64,000 bases of DNA from contig NZ_CP030033.1 in assembly GCF_003611035.1 (NCBI RefSeq), forward strand, positions 2,418,001-2,482,000, read 5' to 3'. The position numbers were made by a program, and so were the translations under genes. This stretch comes from Cryobacterium soli (GTDB taxonomy: Bacteria; Actinomycetota; Actinomycetes; Actinomycetales; Microbacteriaceae). Position 1 is the first letter of the stretch. The number at the start of each line of letters is the position of its first letter. Positions 1 through 8,552 of the stretch are shown one piece after another. The notes below the pieces were generated by a model, which worked only from the letters and a program-made list of their open reading frames with translations, did not search any database and was not told where the DNA came from.

Positions 1-1031
1 TCGGCAACGCCGCAACGGTCTTCGCCGAGCTGCGCGCCCGCGAGGTGCCCATCGACATCGTCACCGACCAGACCAGCGCGCACGACCCGCTCGCCTACCT
101 GCCCGAGGGCGTGACGGTGGCCGAGTGGCACGCCTACGCGGCCGAGAAGCCTGAGGAGTTCACCGAACGGGCCCGCGCCGCGATGGCCAAACACGTGCAG
201 GCCATGGTCGATTTCCAGGATGCCGGCGCCGAGGTCTTCGACTACGGCAACTCCATCCGGGCCGAGGCGCTGCTCGGCGGTTGCGAGCGGGCATTCGACT
301 TCCCCGGCTTCGTGCCCGCCTACATCCGCCCGCTCTTTGCCGAGGGCAAGGGCCCGTTCCGCTGGGCCGCGCTCTCCGGCGACCCGGCGGATATTGCGGC
401 CACCGATAAGGCCATCGTCGACCTGTTCCCCGACGACGAACACCTGCGCCGCTGGATCACCGCCGCCGGCGAGAAGGTGCACTTCGAGGGCCTGCCCGCC
501 CGCATCTGCTGGCTCGGTTACCAGGAGCGCCACCTGGCCGGCCTCAAGTTCAATGAGATGGTCGCCTCCGGGGAACTCAGCGCCCCGATCGTCATCGGCC
601 GCGACCACCTCGACTCCGGCTCGGTGGCCTCGCCCTACCGCGAGACCGAGGGCATGAAAGACGGCTCGGATGCGATCGCCGACTGGCCCCTGCTGAATGC
701 CCTGCTCAACACAGCCTCCGGCGCCACCTGGGTGTCGATCCACCACGGCGGCGGGGTTGGCATCGGCCGCAGCATCCACGCCGGCCAGGTGATCGTGGCC
801 GACGGCACCCCGCTGGCCGCCGAGAAGATCTCCCGAGTGCTCGTGAACGACCCCGGCACCGGCGTGATGCGGCACGTCGACGCCGGCTACGAGCGCGCCG
901 AGGAGGTCGCCCGCGAGCGCGGCCTGCGGGTTCCGATGTGGGAGACGGATGCGGCAGCAACGGATGCGCCCGCTGCTCCGGCCCCTGCCGCGCCCGTTTC
1001 TGCCGCGCCGGCGGATGCGCCCGATGCCTGA
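1..1031 (+). CDS. hutU: Urocanate hydratase, C-terminal part (5' end outside window)
   Basis: Urocanase converts urocanate to imidazolonepropionate, the second step of histidine breakdown, in the cytoplasm with tightly bound NAD+. The reading frame is open from base 3, so about 342 C-terminal residues are seen and the start lies upstream of the window. Family hallmarks include the conserved segment [11 protein letters not shown], whose Cys is the conserved active-site cysteine of urocanases, followed by [19 protein letters not shown] and the glycine-rich [12 protein letters not shown] near the end. An alanine/proline-rich tail of about 30 residues follows the conserved MW; such tails are poorly conserved and of no known function. 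It is first of four overlapping genes with the M20 hydrolase, hutF and hutI, so it is part of one hut transcript. Confidence 0.95.
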   Translation, partial: GNAATVFAELRAREVPIDIVTDQTSAHDPLAYLPEGVTVAEWHAYAAEKPEEFTERARAAMAKHVQAMVDFQDAGAEVFDYGNSIRAEALLGGCERAFDFPGFVPAYIRPLFAEGKGPFRWAALSGDPADIAATDKAIVDLFPDDEHLRRWITAAGEKVHFEGLPARICWLGYQERHLAGLKFNEMVASGELSAPIVIGRDHLDSGSVASPYRETEGMKDGSDAIADWPLLNALLNTASGATWVSIHHGGGVGIGRSIHAGQVIVADGTPLAAEKISRVLVNDPGTGVMRHVDAGYERAEEVARERGLRVPMWETDAAATDAPAAPAPAAPVSAAPADAPDA

Positions 1032-2232
1032 CCTCATCGCCCACGGGGTTCTCGCCGGTCTCGACGAGATCGCCGGCACCGGCCGCGACCTGCGCGCCGG
1101 CGGCTACTCGCGGCACCTCTGGCAGAGCGCCGAACTCGAGCTGCGCGCCTGGTTCACCGAACGCGCCGAACGGCTCGGCCTGGCCGTTGACACCGACCGC
1201 AACGGCAACATCTGGGCCTGGTGGGGAGCGCAGGGGCCGGACGCCGTGGTGCTGGGCAGTCACCTCGACTCCGTGCCGGGAGGCGGCGCCTACGACGGGC
1301 CGCTCGGGGTGGTCTCCGCACTCGAGGCCGTCGCCCGGCTGCAGGCCACCGGCTTCGTGCCCAGCCGGCCGTGCGCGGTGCTGGTCTTCGCCGAGGAGGA
1401 GGGCTCGAGGTTCGGAGTCGCCTGCCTGGGCTCGCGGTTGCTCTCGGGCGCCATCGATGCCGACCACGCCCGAAACCTCACCGACCGGGCGGGCGTCACC
1501 CTCGCCGAGGCGGCTGCCACCGCCGGTCTCGACCCGGTGCACCTCGGTCGCGACAGCGAGGCACTGGACCGAATCGGCATATTCCTCGAACTGCATGTGG
1601 AACAGGGCCGTGGCCTGATCGACTTCGGTGAACCCCTCGCGGTGGCCTCCTCGATCCTCGCGCACGGCCGCTGGCGCATGAGCTTCACCGGCCAGGGCAA
1701 CCACGCCGGCGCCACCCTGATGGCCGACCGCCGCGACCCGATGGTCGCCGCGGCGCAGGCCATCCTGGCCGTGCAGGAGGCGGCGCTGGCCAGCCCGGGC
1801 GCCCGCGCCACCGTCGGCCGCATCGAGGCCGTGCCCGGCGGCACCAACGTGATCCCGTCCGCGGTGACCGCCTGGCTCGACGCCCGCGCCGAGACCGACG
1901 ACGCGGCCCGCGCCATGGTCGCCGACATCACGGGCCGGCTGCAAGCCCAGCACACGGCCTGCGCCGCCACGGTCGTGGAGGAGTCCTGGACCGGCACCGT
2001 CACCTTCGACCCCGAACTTGCCGCCCGGTTGGCCCTGTCCCTCGGCGGCATCCCCGCCCTGTCAACGGGCGCCGGCCACGACGCGGGCGTTCTCGCCGCC
2101 CGGGTACCCACCGCCATGCTGTTCGTGCGCAACCCCACCGGCATCTCGCACTCGCCCGAGGAATTCGCCACCCTGGCGGATTGCCTCGCTGGTGTCGAGG
2201 CGCTTGACACCCTGCTCCGGGAACTGCTGTGA
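1024..2232 (+). CDS. M20-family allantoate amidohydrolase-like enzyme in the hut operon
   Basis: This is a peptidase M20 / allantoate amidohydrolase and N-carbamoyl-L-amino-acid hydrolase family protein of 402 aa. The two-metal site is visible: [10 protein letters not shown] (His near residue 80), YDG (Asp near 91), the double Glu in [10 protein letters not shown] (near 124) and ELHVEQG (His near 190), plus ISHSPEE near the C-terminus. I chose the ATG at 1024, which overlaps the hutU stop by 8 bases; an in-frame ATG at 949 would add an Arg-rich run lying inside hutU. HutF, encoded next, produces N-formyl-glutamate, and no HutG-type deformylase is visible. I infer that this enzyme may hydrolyse N-formyl-glutamate; family membership is secure, but the substrate is not shown by sequence. 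Confidence 0.88.
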   Translation: MPDLIAHGVLAGLDEIAGTGRDLRAGGYSRHLWQSAELELRAWFTERAERLGLAVDTDRNGNIWAWWGAQGPDAVVLGSHLDSVPGGGAYDGPLGVVSALEAVARLQATGFVPSRPCAVLVFAEEEGSRFGVACLGSRLLSGAIDADHARNLTDRAGVTLAEAAATAGLDPVHLGRDSEALDRIGIFLELHVEQGRGLIDFGEPLAVASSILAHGRWRMSFTGQGNHAGATLMADRRDPMVAAAQAILAVQEAALASPGARATVGRIEAVPGGTNVIPSAVTAWLDARAETDDAARAMVADITGRLQAQHTACAATVVEESWTGTVTFDPELAARLALSLGGIPALSTGAGHDAGVLAARVPTAMLFVRNPTGISHSPEEFATLADCLAGVEALDTLLRELL

Positions 2233-3707
2233 GCGCCATCGGCGGGGACCCGACCGGCTACTGGTGCGAGACGCTGCTGGCCGACGGAATCCCCAGCGCA
2301 GGCGTGCGCCTGACCGTGGGCGCGAACGGCCGCATCATCGACCGGGCCGACGGTGTTGCGGCCGCACCTGGCGACATCCGCCTGGGCACCGTGTTGCCCG
2401 GCCTGGCCAATGCCCACTCACATGCCTTCCACCGGGCGCTCCGCGGCCGTACCCACGACCAGGGCGGCGACTTCTGGCGCTGGCGCGACTCGATGTACCA
2501 GGTGGCCCAGACTCTCACCCCCGAGCTCTACCTCGAGCTCGCCAGGGCCGTGTTCGCCGAGATGCTGGTCAGCGGCTACACCGCCGTGGGTGAATTCCAC
2601 TACCTGCACCACCAGCCAGACGGCACCGCATACCTGCAGGCGCATGCGATGGAACTCGCGCTGGCGACGGCGGCGCGCGAGGTCGGCATCCGCCTGGTGC
2701 TGCTCGACACCAGCTATCTGGCCGGCGGCCTTGACGTCCCGCTGCTGCCGGAGCAACGCCGCTTCGGCGACGGATCAGCGGCAGGCTGGCTGAACCGCTG
2801 GGCCGCGCTCCGGTCGGTGATCGAGACGGATGCGGCGGCCCGGCCGGCCGGCCCCGCGCTCGTCACCCTCGGCGCGGCCCTGCACTCGGTGCGGGCCGTG
2901 CCGCAGGACGCCATGCGCGAGATCCTGGCCGGGCTCCCCGCGGACGTGCCGCTGCACATCCACCTCTCGGAGCAGCCCAGGGAGAACGCCGATTGCCTGG
3001 CCGCGTATGGCGTGAGCCCCACCGGAGTGCTGGCCGGGCTCGGTGCGCTGAGCCCGCGGCTGAGCGTCGTGCACGCCACCCACCTCAGCTCCGACGATGT
3101 GGCGCTGCTCGGCGCCCACGGCGTCACGGTGGTGATGTGCCCGAGCACCGAGGCCGACCTCGGCGACGGCATCGGCCCCGCGCACGCGCTGGCCGCCGCG
3201 GGAGCGCCGATCGCCCTCGGCTCCGACCAGAACGCCGTGGTTGACCCGTTCCTCGAGATGCGCGGCCTCGAGATGGGCGAACGGCTCGCCTCCGGCTCCC
3301 GGGGCCGATTCGGCCCGGCGCAGCTGCTGCGCGCGGGCGGCACCGACGGGTACGCCTCGCTCGGCCTCGGCCGGCCCGGCCTGGCACCGGGTGACCCGGC
3401 CGACCTCGTCGAGCTCGATGCGCGCAGCATCCGCACCGTCGGCGCCGACCCCGGCCAGCTGGTGCTCGCCGCCACGGCCGCCGACGTTCGCCGTGTGATC
3501 GTGGCCGGCCGCCTCGTGGCCGACACCGGCCGCCTCGTGGGCACCGCCGCCGCCGCCCTCGCCACCGGGGACCCCCTCAGCACCGCCGGCTCGCCCGCCG
3601 CGCTCCTCCGCGACGCGCTGGCCGCCCTCGACGCCGCCGCCGCATCGGCATTCGTTCCCAGTGCCCACTCCGCTCCCCTCGCCCACCCCACCCGGAAGGC
3701 CCACTGA
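2229..3707 (+). CDS. hutF: Formimidoylglutamate deiminase
   Basis: HutF deaminates N-formimidoyl-L-glutamate to N-formyl-L-glutamate and ammonia, the branch used when the one-step HutG route is absent. The 492-aa protein belongs to the amidohydrolase superfamily. Metal-binding HxH is in LANAHSHAFHRAL (near residue 62), further ligands lie in LHIHLSEQ (near 243) and VVHATHLSS (near 280), and the catalytic Asp in LGSDQNAVVDPF (near 332). The GTG start overlaps the preceding stop as GTGA, a sign of translational coupling. The C-terminal 60 residues are Ala-rich. The length is slightly above the usual 450-460 aa because of that tail. Confidence 0.92.
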   Translation: MSAIGGDPTGYWCETLLADGIPSAGVRLTVGANGRIIDRADGVAAAPGDIRLGTVLPGLANAHSHAFHRALRGRTHDQGGDFWRWRDSMYQVAQTLTPELYLELARAVFAEMLVSGYTAVGEFHYLHHQPDGTAYLQAHAMELALATAAREVGIRLVLLDTSYLAGGLDVPLLPEQRRFGDGSAAGWLNRWAALRSVIETDAAARPAGPALVTLGAALHSVRAVPQDAMREILAGLPADVPLHIHLSEQPRENADCLAAYGVSPTGVLAGLGALSPRLSVVHATHLSSDDVALLGAHGVTVVMCPSTEADLGDGIGPAHALAAAGAPIALGSDQNAVVDPFLEMRGLEMGERLASGSRGRFGPAQLLRAGGTDGYASLGLGRPGLAPGDPADLVELDARSIRTVGADPGQLVLAATAADVRRVIVAGRLVADTGRLVGTAAAALATGDPLSTAGSPAALLRDALAALDAAAASAFVPSAHSAPLAHPTRKAH

Positions 3708-4918
3708 TGACCGCCGAATTGCTCACCGGGATCGGCGAGCTGACCACCCAGTCCGCCGAGTTCAGCCACGACGACGACAGGCTCACGGATGCCGCGCTCG
3801 TGATCGAAAACGGCCGGATCGCCTGGATCGGACCTGCTGTCGAAGCCCCGCCGTCCGATAGCAGAGTGGATGTCGGCGGCCGGGCCGTGCTGCCCGGCTG
3901 GGTGGACAGCCACACCCACCTGGTCTTCGCCGGGGACCGTGCCGCGGAGTTCGAGGCGCGGATGGCCGGTCAGCGCTACGCGGCCGGGGGCATCGTCGCG
4001 ACGATGACGGCCACCCGGTCCGCGAGCGAGGCCGACCTGGTCGCCAACGCGCGACGGCTCCGCCGCGAGGCCGAGGCCCAGGGTACGACGTTCCTGGAGA
4101 CCAAGACCGGCTATGGCCTCGACCTGCACGGCGAACTCCGCAGCGCGCGGGCGGCCGCCGAGGTGGCCGACCTCGTGAGCTTCCTCGGCGCCCACGTGGT
4201 ACCGCCGGGCATCGACCGGCGTGACTACCTCGACCTGGTCACCGGTCCGATGCTGGCCGCCGTGGCCCCGCACGTCGACTTCATCGACGCCTTCTGCGAG
4301 ACCGGGGCATTCGACGTCGACGAGTGCCGCGAGGTACTCCTCGCCGGCCGGGCCGCCGGGCTCGGCCTGCGCCTGCACGGCAACCAGCTCGGCTTCAGCG
4401 GCGGGGTGCGCCTGGCCGTCGAGCTCGGCTGCGCGAGCGTGGACCACTGCAACCGCCTGGACGACGCCGACATCGACGCCCTCGCCGGCTCCGGCACCGT
4501 GGCCACGCTGTTGCCGGCCTGCGACCTGTCCACCCGTGAACCGTTCCCGCCGGCCCGCCGGTTGCTCGACGCCGGAGCCCACATCGCCCTGGCCAGCAAC
4601 TGCAACCCGGGCACGTCGTTCACCACGTCGATGCCGCTTTGCGTGGCCACGGCGGTGCTGCAGATGGGCCTCACGGTGCGCGAGGCGGTCTGGGCTGCCA
4701 CCCGGGGCGCCGCACGGGCGCTCGGTCGCGAGCACGGCCCGGATGCGGTGGGCTCGCTGCGCGTCGGCGGCCGGGCCGACCTGCAGGTGCTTGACGCCCC
4801 CACCGTGGCCCATCTCGCCTACCGGCCGGGCGTGCCGCTCTGCGTGGCCACCTGGACCGAGGGCATCCGCGCCCCCGCCCGCCCCCGCCCCCTCGCGAGC
4901 CATGATTCAGGCAGCTGA
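3707..4918 (+). CDS. hutI: Imidazolonepropionase
   Basis: HutI hydrolyses 4-imidazolone-5-propionate to N-formimidoylglutamate, which feeds HutF. The 403-aa protein shows the amidohydrolase HxH in WVDSHTHLVFAGDR (near residue 69), the substrate-binding KTGYGLDL, and a late Zn/catalytic block. Two positions differ from the textbook enzyme: HGNQLG where many bacteria have HAEQ or HADE, and ASNCNPGT where TDxNPGS is usual, so Asn sits at the expected metal-ligand Asp. The start ATG shares a base with the hutF stop (TGATG), so hutF and hutI are coupled. It closes the hut operon; no clear hairpin terminator is visible before the convergent MurE-like gene. Confidence 0.9.
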   Translation: MTAELLTGIGELTTQSAEFSHDDDRLTDAALVIENGRIAWIGPAVEAPPSDSRVDVGGRAVLPGWVDSHTHLVFAGDRAAEFEARMAGQRYAAGGIVATMTATRSASEADLVANARRLRREAEAQGTTFLETKTGYGLDLHGELRSARAAAEVADLVSFLGAHVVPPGIDRRDYLDLVTGPMLAAVAPHVDFIDAFCETGAFDVDECREVLLAGRAAGLGLRLHGNQLGFSGGVRLAVELGCASVDHCNRLDDADIDALAGSGTVATLLPACDLSTREPFPPARRLLDAGAHIALASNCNPGTSFTTSMPLCVATAVLQMGLTVREAVWAATRGAARALGREHGPDAVGSLRVGGRADLQVLDAPTVAHLAYRPGVPLCVATWTEGIRAPARPRPLASHDSGS

Positions 4919-4979
4919 AACACGAGTTTCCGGTGCTTGAGTCACAGTATGCGGGAGGGACCCGGGAGCAGGACGCGGG

Positions 4980-6536
4980 TCAGGAGGGCTGCTGGGCGGG
5001 CCAGCCGTGCCGGGCGAGGGCCTCCCGGGCCAGTTCCCGCGCCGAGTACGGCGTGCGCACCCCGCGGATGTCCCGGTAGTCCTGGTGTCCGGGTCCGGCC
5101 CAGAGAATGGCGTCGCCATCCCTGGCCAGGTCCACCGCGTAATCGATGGCGGCCTCTGGCGGCGAAACCTCCACGATCTGCTTGCCGGGGAACGCCTCGC
5201 GGGCGGCATCGACGAGCATCCGCCGGATGTTGGCCGGGTCTTCGAAGCGCGGGTGGTGGTCGGTGACCACCACGATGTCGGAGCCGGCCGCCGCGACCCG
5301 GGCCATCTCGGGGCGCTTGACCGGGTCCCGGTCGCCGTCGGCGCCGAAGAGCATGATCACCCGACCGGGGGTGACCGCGCGCACGGCCCGCAGGGTCTTC
5401 TCGAACGCGTCTGAGCTGTGCCCGAAGTCCACGTACACGCGCGGACCGGTCGGCCCGGACACGCTCTCGGTGCGCCCGGGGATGTACACCCGGATGCCGT
5501 CCTGCACGGCGGCCTGCACCTGCGCGGCCGGGTAGCCGGCCTCGACGATCATCGCGATCGCCAGGCCCGCGTCGGCCACCAGGTGGTCGCCGAGCAGTGC
5601 CACGGTCGTCTCCACGCTGTCACCGGCACGGTTCTGCACCCGGAACCGGGTCGCCTCCGGCAGGGATTCGAGAATCTCCAGCCGCCAGTCCGGGTCGGTT
5701 TCGGCATCCGCCGAGATCGACGACACCGGTATCGTGGGCTGACTGAGCAGCCGGAGGCCCCACGGGGTCTCCATGCTCACCACACCGGTGCGCGAGCGCT
5801 CCGGGCGGAACAGGATCTCCTTGGCCTCGAAGTAGTTCTCCATCGTGCCGTAGTCGTCGAGGTGGTCGACCGAGAGGTTGGTGAACCCGGCGCAGTCGAA
5901 GACGATGCCGTCCACCCGGCCGTGCGTGAGACCCTGGGCGCTCACCTCGAGCACCACCGCCTGCACGTTCTGCTCCTTCATCCGGGCCAGGAGTGCGTGC
6001 ACATCGGTGGCCTCCGGCGTCGTGAGCTTGGACACGAAGACCTCACCGGCGATGTGCCGCTCGGCCGTCGTCGACAGGCCCGTGACCAGGCCCATCTGGC
6101 CGAGCACCGCCTCGAGCACATGGGCGGTGGTGGTCTTCCCGTTCGTTCCGGTGATGCCGAAGATCACGAGGTCGCTATCGGCGGTGTCGTAGATGAACGC
6201 GCTCAGCTCGCCGAGCCGGTCACGCAGGTTGTCGCTGATGACGCAGGGCACCCCGGCGGCCCGCGCCTGCGCCTCACCGGCGGCGTCCGTGAGCACCGCG
6301 GCGGCGCCGGCCTGCACGGCCTGCGCGGCGTACTGGGCGCCGTGACCGTTCTTTCCGGGCAGGGCAACAAAGAGGTCCCCCGGCTGCACCGACTGCGTCG
6401 ACAGCGCGATCCCGGTCACCACCGTCTCGGCATCGGCGGTGCTGCACACCGCACCCGCCCGACCGGCGACATCCTCCAGGCGCACCCGCGGCGGGGCACT
6501 GGGTCGTACGACGGGTGGGGTACTTTCGATTGCCAA
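4980..6536 (-). CDS. murE: MurE-family UDP-MurNAc-dipeptide ligase, divergent
   Basis: This 518-aa Mur ligase belongs to the family that adds the third stem-peptide residue to UDP-MurNAc-L-Ala-D-Glu in the cytoplasm. The central ATPase loop GITGTNGKTTTAHVLE is near residue 130, and FTNLSVDHLDDYGTMENY and the carbamylated-lysine block AKEILF follow. Two signatures are altered: the usual MEVSSHAL is LEVSAQGL, and the DNPR motif that reads meso-diaminopimelate is HHPR. It lies outside any division/cell-wall cluster, so a second, dcw-borne murE probably exists elsewhere. The TTG start is supported by GGAGG 8 bases upstream. The role could be a paralogue with different amino-acid or substrate choice. 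Confidence 0.82.
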   Translation of the reverse strand: MAIESTPPVVRPSAPPRVRLEDVAGRAGAVCSTADAETVVTGIALSTQSVQPGDLFVALPGKNGHGAQYAAQAVQAGAAAVLTDAAGEAQARAAGVPCVISDNLRDRLGELSAFIYDTADSDLVIFGITGTNGKTTTAHVLEAVLGQMGLVTGLSTTAERHIAGEVFVSKLTTPEATDVHALLARMKEQNVQAVVLEVSAQGLTHGRVDGIVFDCAGFTNLSVDHLDDYGTMENYFEAKEILFRPERSRTGVVSMETPWGLRLLSQPTIPVSSISADAETDPDWRLEILESLPEATRFRVQNRAGDSVETTVALLGDHLVADAGLAIAMIVEAGYPAAQVQAAVQDGIRVYIPGRTESVSGPTGPRVYVDFGHSSDAFEKTLRAVRAVTPGRVIMLFGADGDRDPVKRPEMARVAAAGSDIVVVTDHHPRFEDPANIRRMLVDAAREAFPGKQIVEVSPPEAAIDYAVDLARDGDAILWAGPGHQDYRDIRGVRTPYSARELAREALARHGWPAQQPS

Positions 6537-6575
6537 AACAGCTGCCTCCGGATATCACCCCCCAAGTGAGGGCAC

Positions 6576-6603
6576 AATATAACGGTAGGCGGGCGAGATA
6601 CAA
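6576..6603 (-). promoter_or_regulatory. Candidate promoter of the MurE-family gene
   Basis: Reading the minus strand, TTGTAT and TATATT are separated by 16 bases, ending about 40 bases before the TTG start. The stretch is locally AT-rich in a GC-rich background. It is a plausible housekeeping sigma factor promoter by pattern only. Confidence 0.4.
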
Positions 6604-6673
6604 GGGTGCTGAAATGCATGCCTGAATTGGCATTCTCATATCAAGGTCATATAAACCGGCGGATCCGGCGGGG

Positions 6674-7582
6674 TCAGCTCAGGATGTCCTTGGTCATGAA
6701 ACGCCCGTAGGCGAGCGCCCCGAAGACGAGCAGATAGCCGCCCTGCAGCAGGGCGTTCGCGCCGAATGAGGTCACGTCCACCGGTTGGCGCAGCAGGTCG
6801 GCGAAGTCCAGCCAGTAGTGGCTGAACAGCCACGGATGCAGCCACTCCAGTTGCGGCAGCGAGTCGAGCACCTGCGCCACGACTGACAGCACGATCGTGG
6901 CGGCCATGGCGCCGACGGGCACCACGGTGAGGGTGGAGAAGAAGAGGCCGATCATCGAGAGGCCGAGCAGCGACACCGTGACGTACCCGGCGATGAGCAG
7001 GGCGCGCAGGAACGATTCGCCGAGGCTGATCGTGTCGCCGGAGAGCAGGGTGAGCGGGCCGACGGGAAACAGGGCCAGCCCGGAGAGAACGCCGGCGGTG
7101 ACCACCGTGAGGGTGGCCGCCAGGCAGAACACGGCGGCGCCGACGTACTTGACCACGAGCAGCCACACTCGGCCGGCCGGGGCGACGAGCAGGTAGCGCA
7201 GGGTGCCCAGGCTGGCCTCGCCGGCGATGGTGTCGCCAGCCACGACCCCCACGGTGAGCGGCAGGAACAGCGGGATCGACACGATGAGTCCCGTGAAAGC
7301 CACGAAGAGCCCGTTCTGGGTGACCTGGTCGAGGAACGGCGGCCCGCGGCCGGGAGTCGGTTCCTGCGAGGAGAGCCGCACGGCCACGGCGATGAGCACG
7401 GGGATCGCGGCCAGAGCGAGCAGCAGAGCCCAGGTGCGCCGGCGCCTGAAGAGCACGGTGAGCTCGGAGACGAGCAGGGCCCAGGCTCCGCCGGGCCGAG
7501 CCTCGGTAGGCCGAGCGTCAGCGGGACGAGTGTCAGCCGGCGTGGCTTCGGCGGCCGGCAGAACCGGCTCAACGGACGACAT
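6674..7582 (-). CDS. ABC-2 type transporter permease
   Basis: Integral membrane subunit of an ABC exporter, 302 aa, with an N-terminal cytoplasmic stretch rich in Ala, Thr and Arg, one membrane helix near residues 50-70, and five further hydrophobic segments to the C-terminus. The segment VVAGDTIAGEASLGTLRYLL is typical of ABC-2 permeases of the drug/lipid export type. The ATG at 7582 overlaps the 3' end of the ATPase gene; a TTG one codon earlier is possible. It is last in a three-gene operon with the ATPase and the LolA-like protein. The substrate is unknown. Confidence 0.85.
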   Translation of the reverse strand: MSSVEPVLPAAEATPADTRPADARPTEARPGGAWALLVSELTVLFRRRRTWALLLALAAIPVLIAVAVRLSSQEPTPGRGPPFLDQVTQNGLFVAFTGLIVSIPLFLPLTVGVVAGDTIAGEASLGTLRYLLVAPAGRVWLLVVKYVGAAVFCLAATLTVVTAGVLSGLALFPVGPLTLLSGDTISLGESFLRALLIAGYVTVSLLGLSMIGLFFSTLTVVPVGAMAATIVLSVVAQVLDSLPQLEWLHPWLFSHYWLDFADLLRQPVDVTSFGANALLQGGYLLVFGALAYGRFMTKDILS

Positions 7583-8552
7583 CAAAACCCTCCCCGGTGA
7601 GCGCCACGAACCGTTCTTCCAGGCTGGCGTCGTCGATCTGGAAGCCGCGCACCCGCACCCCGGCGGCCACGAGTGCGGCCACGAGGGACTCGGCCGGTTG
7701 GGGATCCGCGTCCAGGGGCGCGCTCACCCACGGGTCGGCGCCCGGCCGGGCGGGCACCTCGGGCGTCTCCAGGCCGGCCGTGAGACCGGCGGCGGCCAGC
7801 ACGCGGATCGCGGCGTCGGCATCCGGCGTGCGCACCCGCACCCGGGACTCGCCGGCCCGCAGCTCGTCGAGGGTGCCCTGCACCAGCAGTCGTCCGGCGC
7901 TCATGATGGCCGCGTGGGTGCACATGTGCTCCACCTCGGCGAGCAGATGGCTGGAGACGAAGACCGTGGTGCCCTCCCCGGCCAGTGAACGCACCAGGGC
8001 GCGCACCTCGCGGGTGCCCTGCGGGTCGAGCCCGTTGGTAGGTTCGTCGAGCACCAGCAGGCGGCGCGGCATCAGGAGGGCGTTGGCGATGCCGAGGCGC
8101 TGTTTCATGCCCAGCGAGTAGGCCGACACCTTCTTGCCGGCCGCGTTCGACAATCCGACCCGGTCGAGCGCGCGGTCTACCCGGGCGCGGCGGGTGCAGC
8201 CGGGGGCGGCCCGGTCGGCGGTGTCGAGGCGGCGCAGGTTCGCCGCCCCCGATAGGAACGGATAGAACGCCGGCCCCTCCACCAGCGCGCCCACCTGGGG
8301 CAGCACCCGGGCGAGCCGGCCCGGCATCGACTCACCGAGCAGGCTGACATCACCGCTGGTCGCGGCGGCCAACCCCAGCATCACCCGGATGCTCGTCGTC
8401 TTGCCCGAGCCGTTCGGGCCAAGGAACCCGAAGACCGAGCCCATCGGCACCGCCAAATCGATGGCGTCGACGGCGGTCTGCTGGCCGAATCGTTTGGTGA
8501 GAGCCCGGGTCTCGATGGCCAGGTCGCCGGCGGCCCAGCTGGGCAGTGTCAC
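7569..8552 (-). CDS. ABC transporter ATP-binding protein
   Basis: Nucleotide-binding subunit of 327 aa that energises the adjacent ABC-2 permease. Walker A is GPNGSGKTTS, the signature is YSLGMKQRLGIA, Walker B is LLVLDEPTNGLD and the switch His is in FVSSHLLAEVEH. After the ATPase domain there is a roughly 100-residue C-terminal domain, as in the CcmA/drug-resistance class. The GTG start overlaps the stop of the upstream LolA-like gene as GTGA, and its own stop overlaps the permease start. Family assignment is firm; no sequence feature identifies the cargo. Confidence 0.92.
   Translation of the reverse strand: MTLPSWAAGDLAIETRALTKRFGQQTAVDAIDLAVPMGSVFGFLGPNGSGKTTSIRVMLGLAAATSGDVSLLGESMPGRLARVLPQVGALVEGPAFYPFLSGAANLRRLDTADRAAPGCTRRARVDRALDRVGLSNAAGKKVSAYSLGMKQRLGIANALLMPRRLLVLDEPTNGLDPQGTREVRALVRSLAGEGTTVFVSSHLLAEVEHMCTHAAIMSAGRLLVQGTLDELRAGESRVRVRTPDADAAIRVLAAAGLTAGLETPEVPARPGADPWVSAPLDADPQPAESLVAALVAAGVRVRGFQIDDASLEERFVALTGEGFDVVR

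Noticed and set aside
949..1023. An earlier ATG for the M20 hydrolase
   Set aside because: It would add an Arg/Pro-rich segment encoded within the hutU tail; the ATG at 1024 gives the normal family N-terminus and a usual 8-base overlap.
2714..4903. A 729-codon open frame on the minus strand opposite hutF and hutI
   Set aside because: Shadow of two conserved genes with no domain similarity and no ribosome site.
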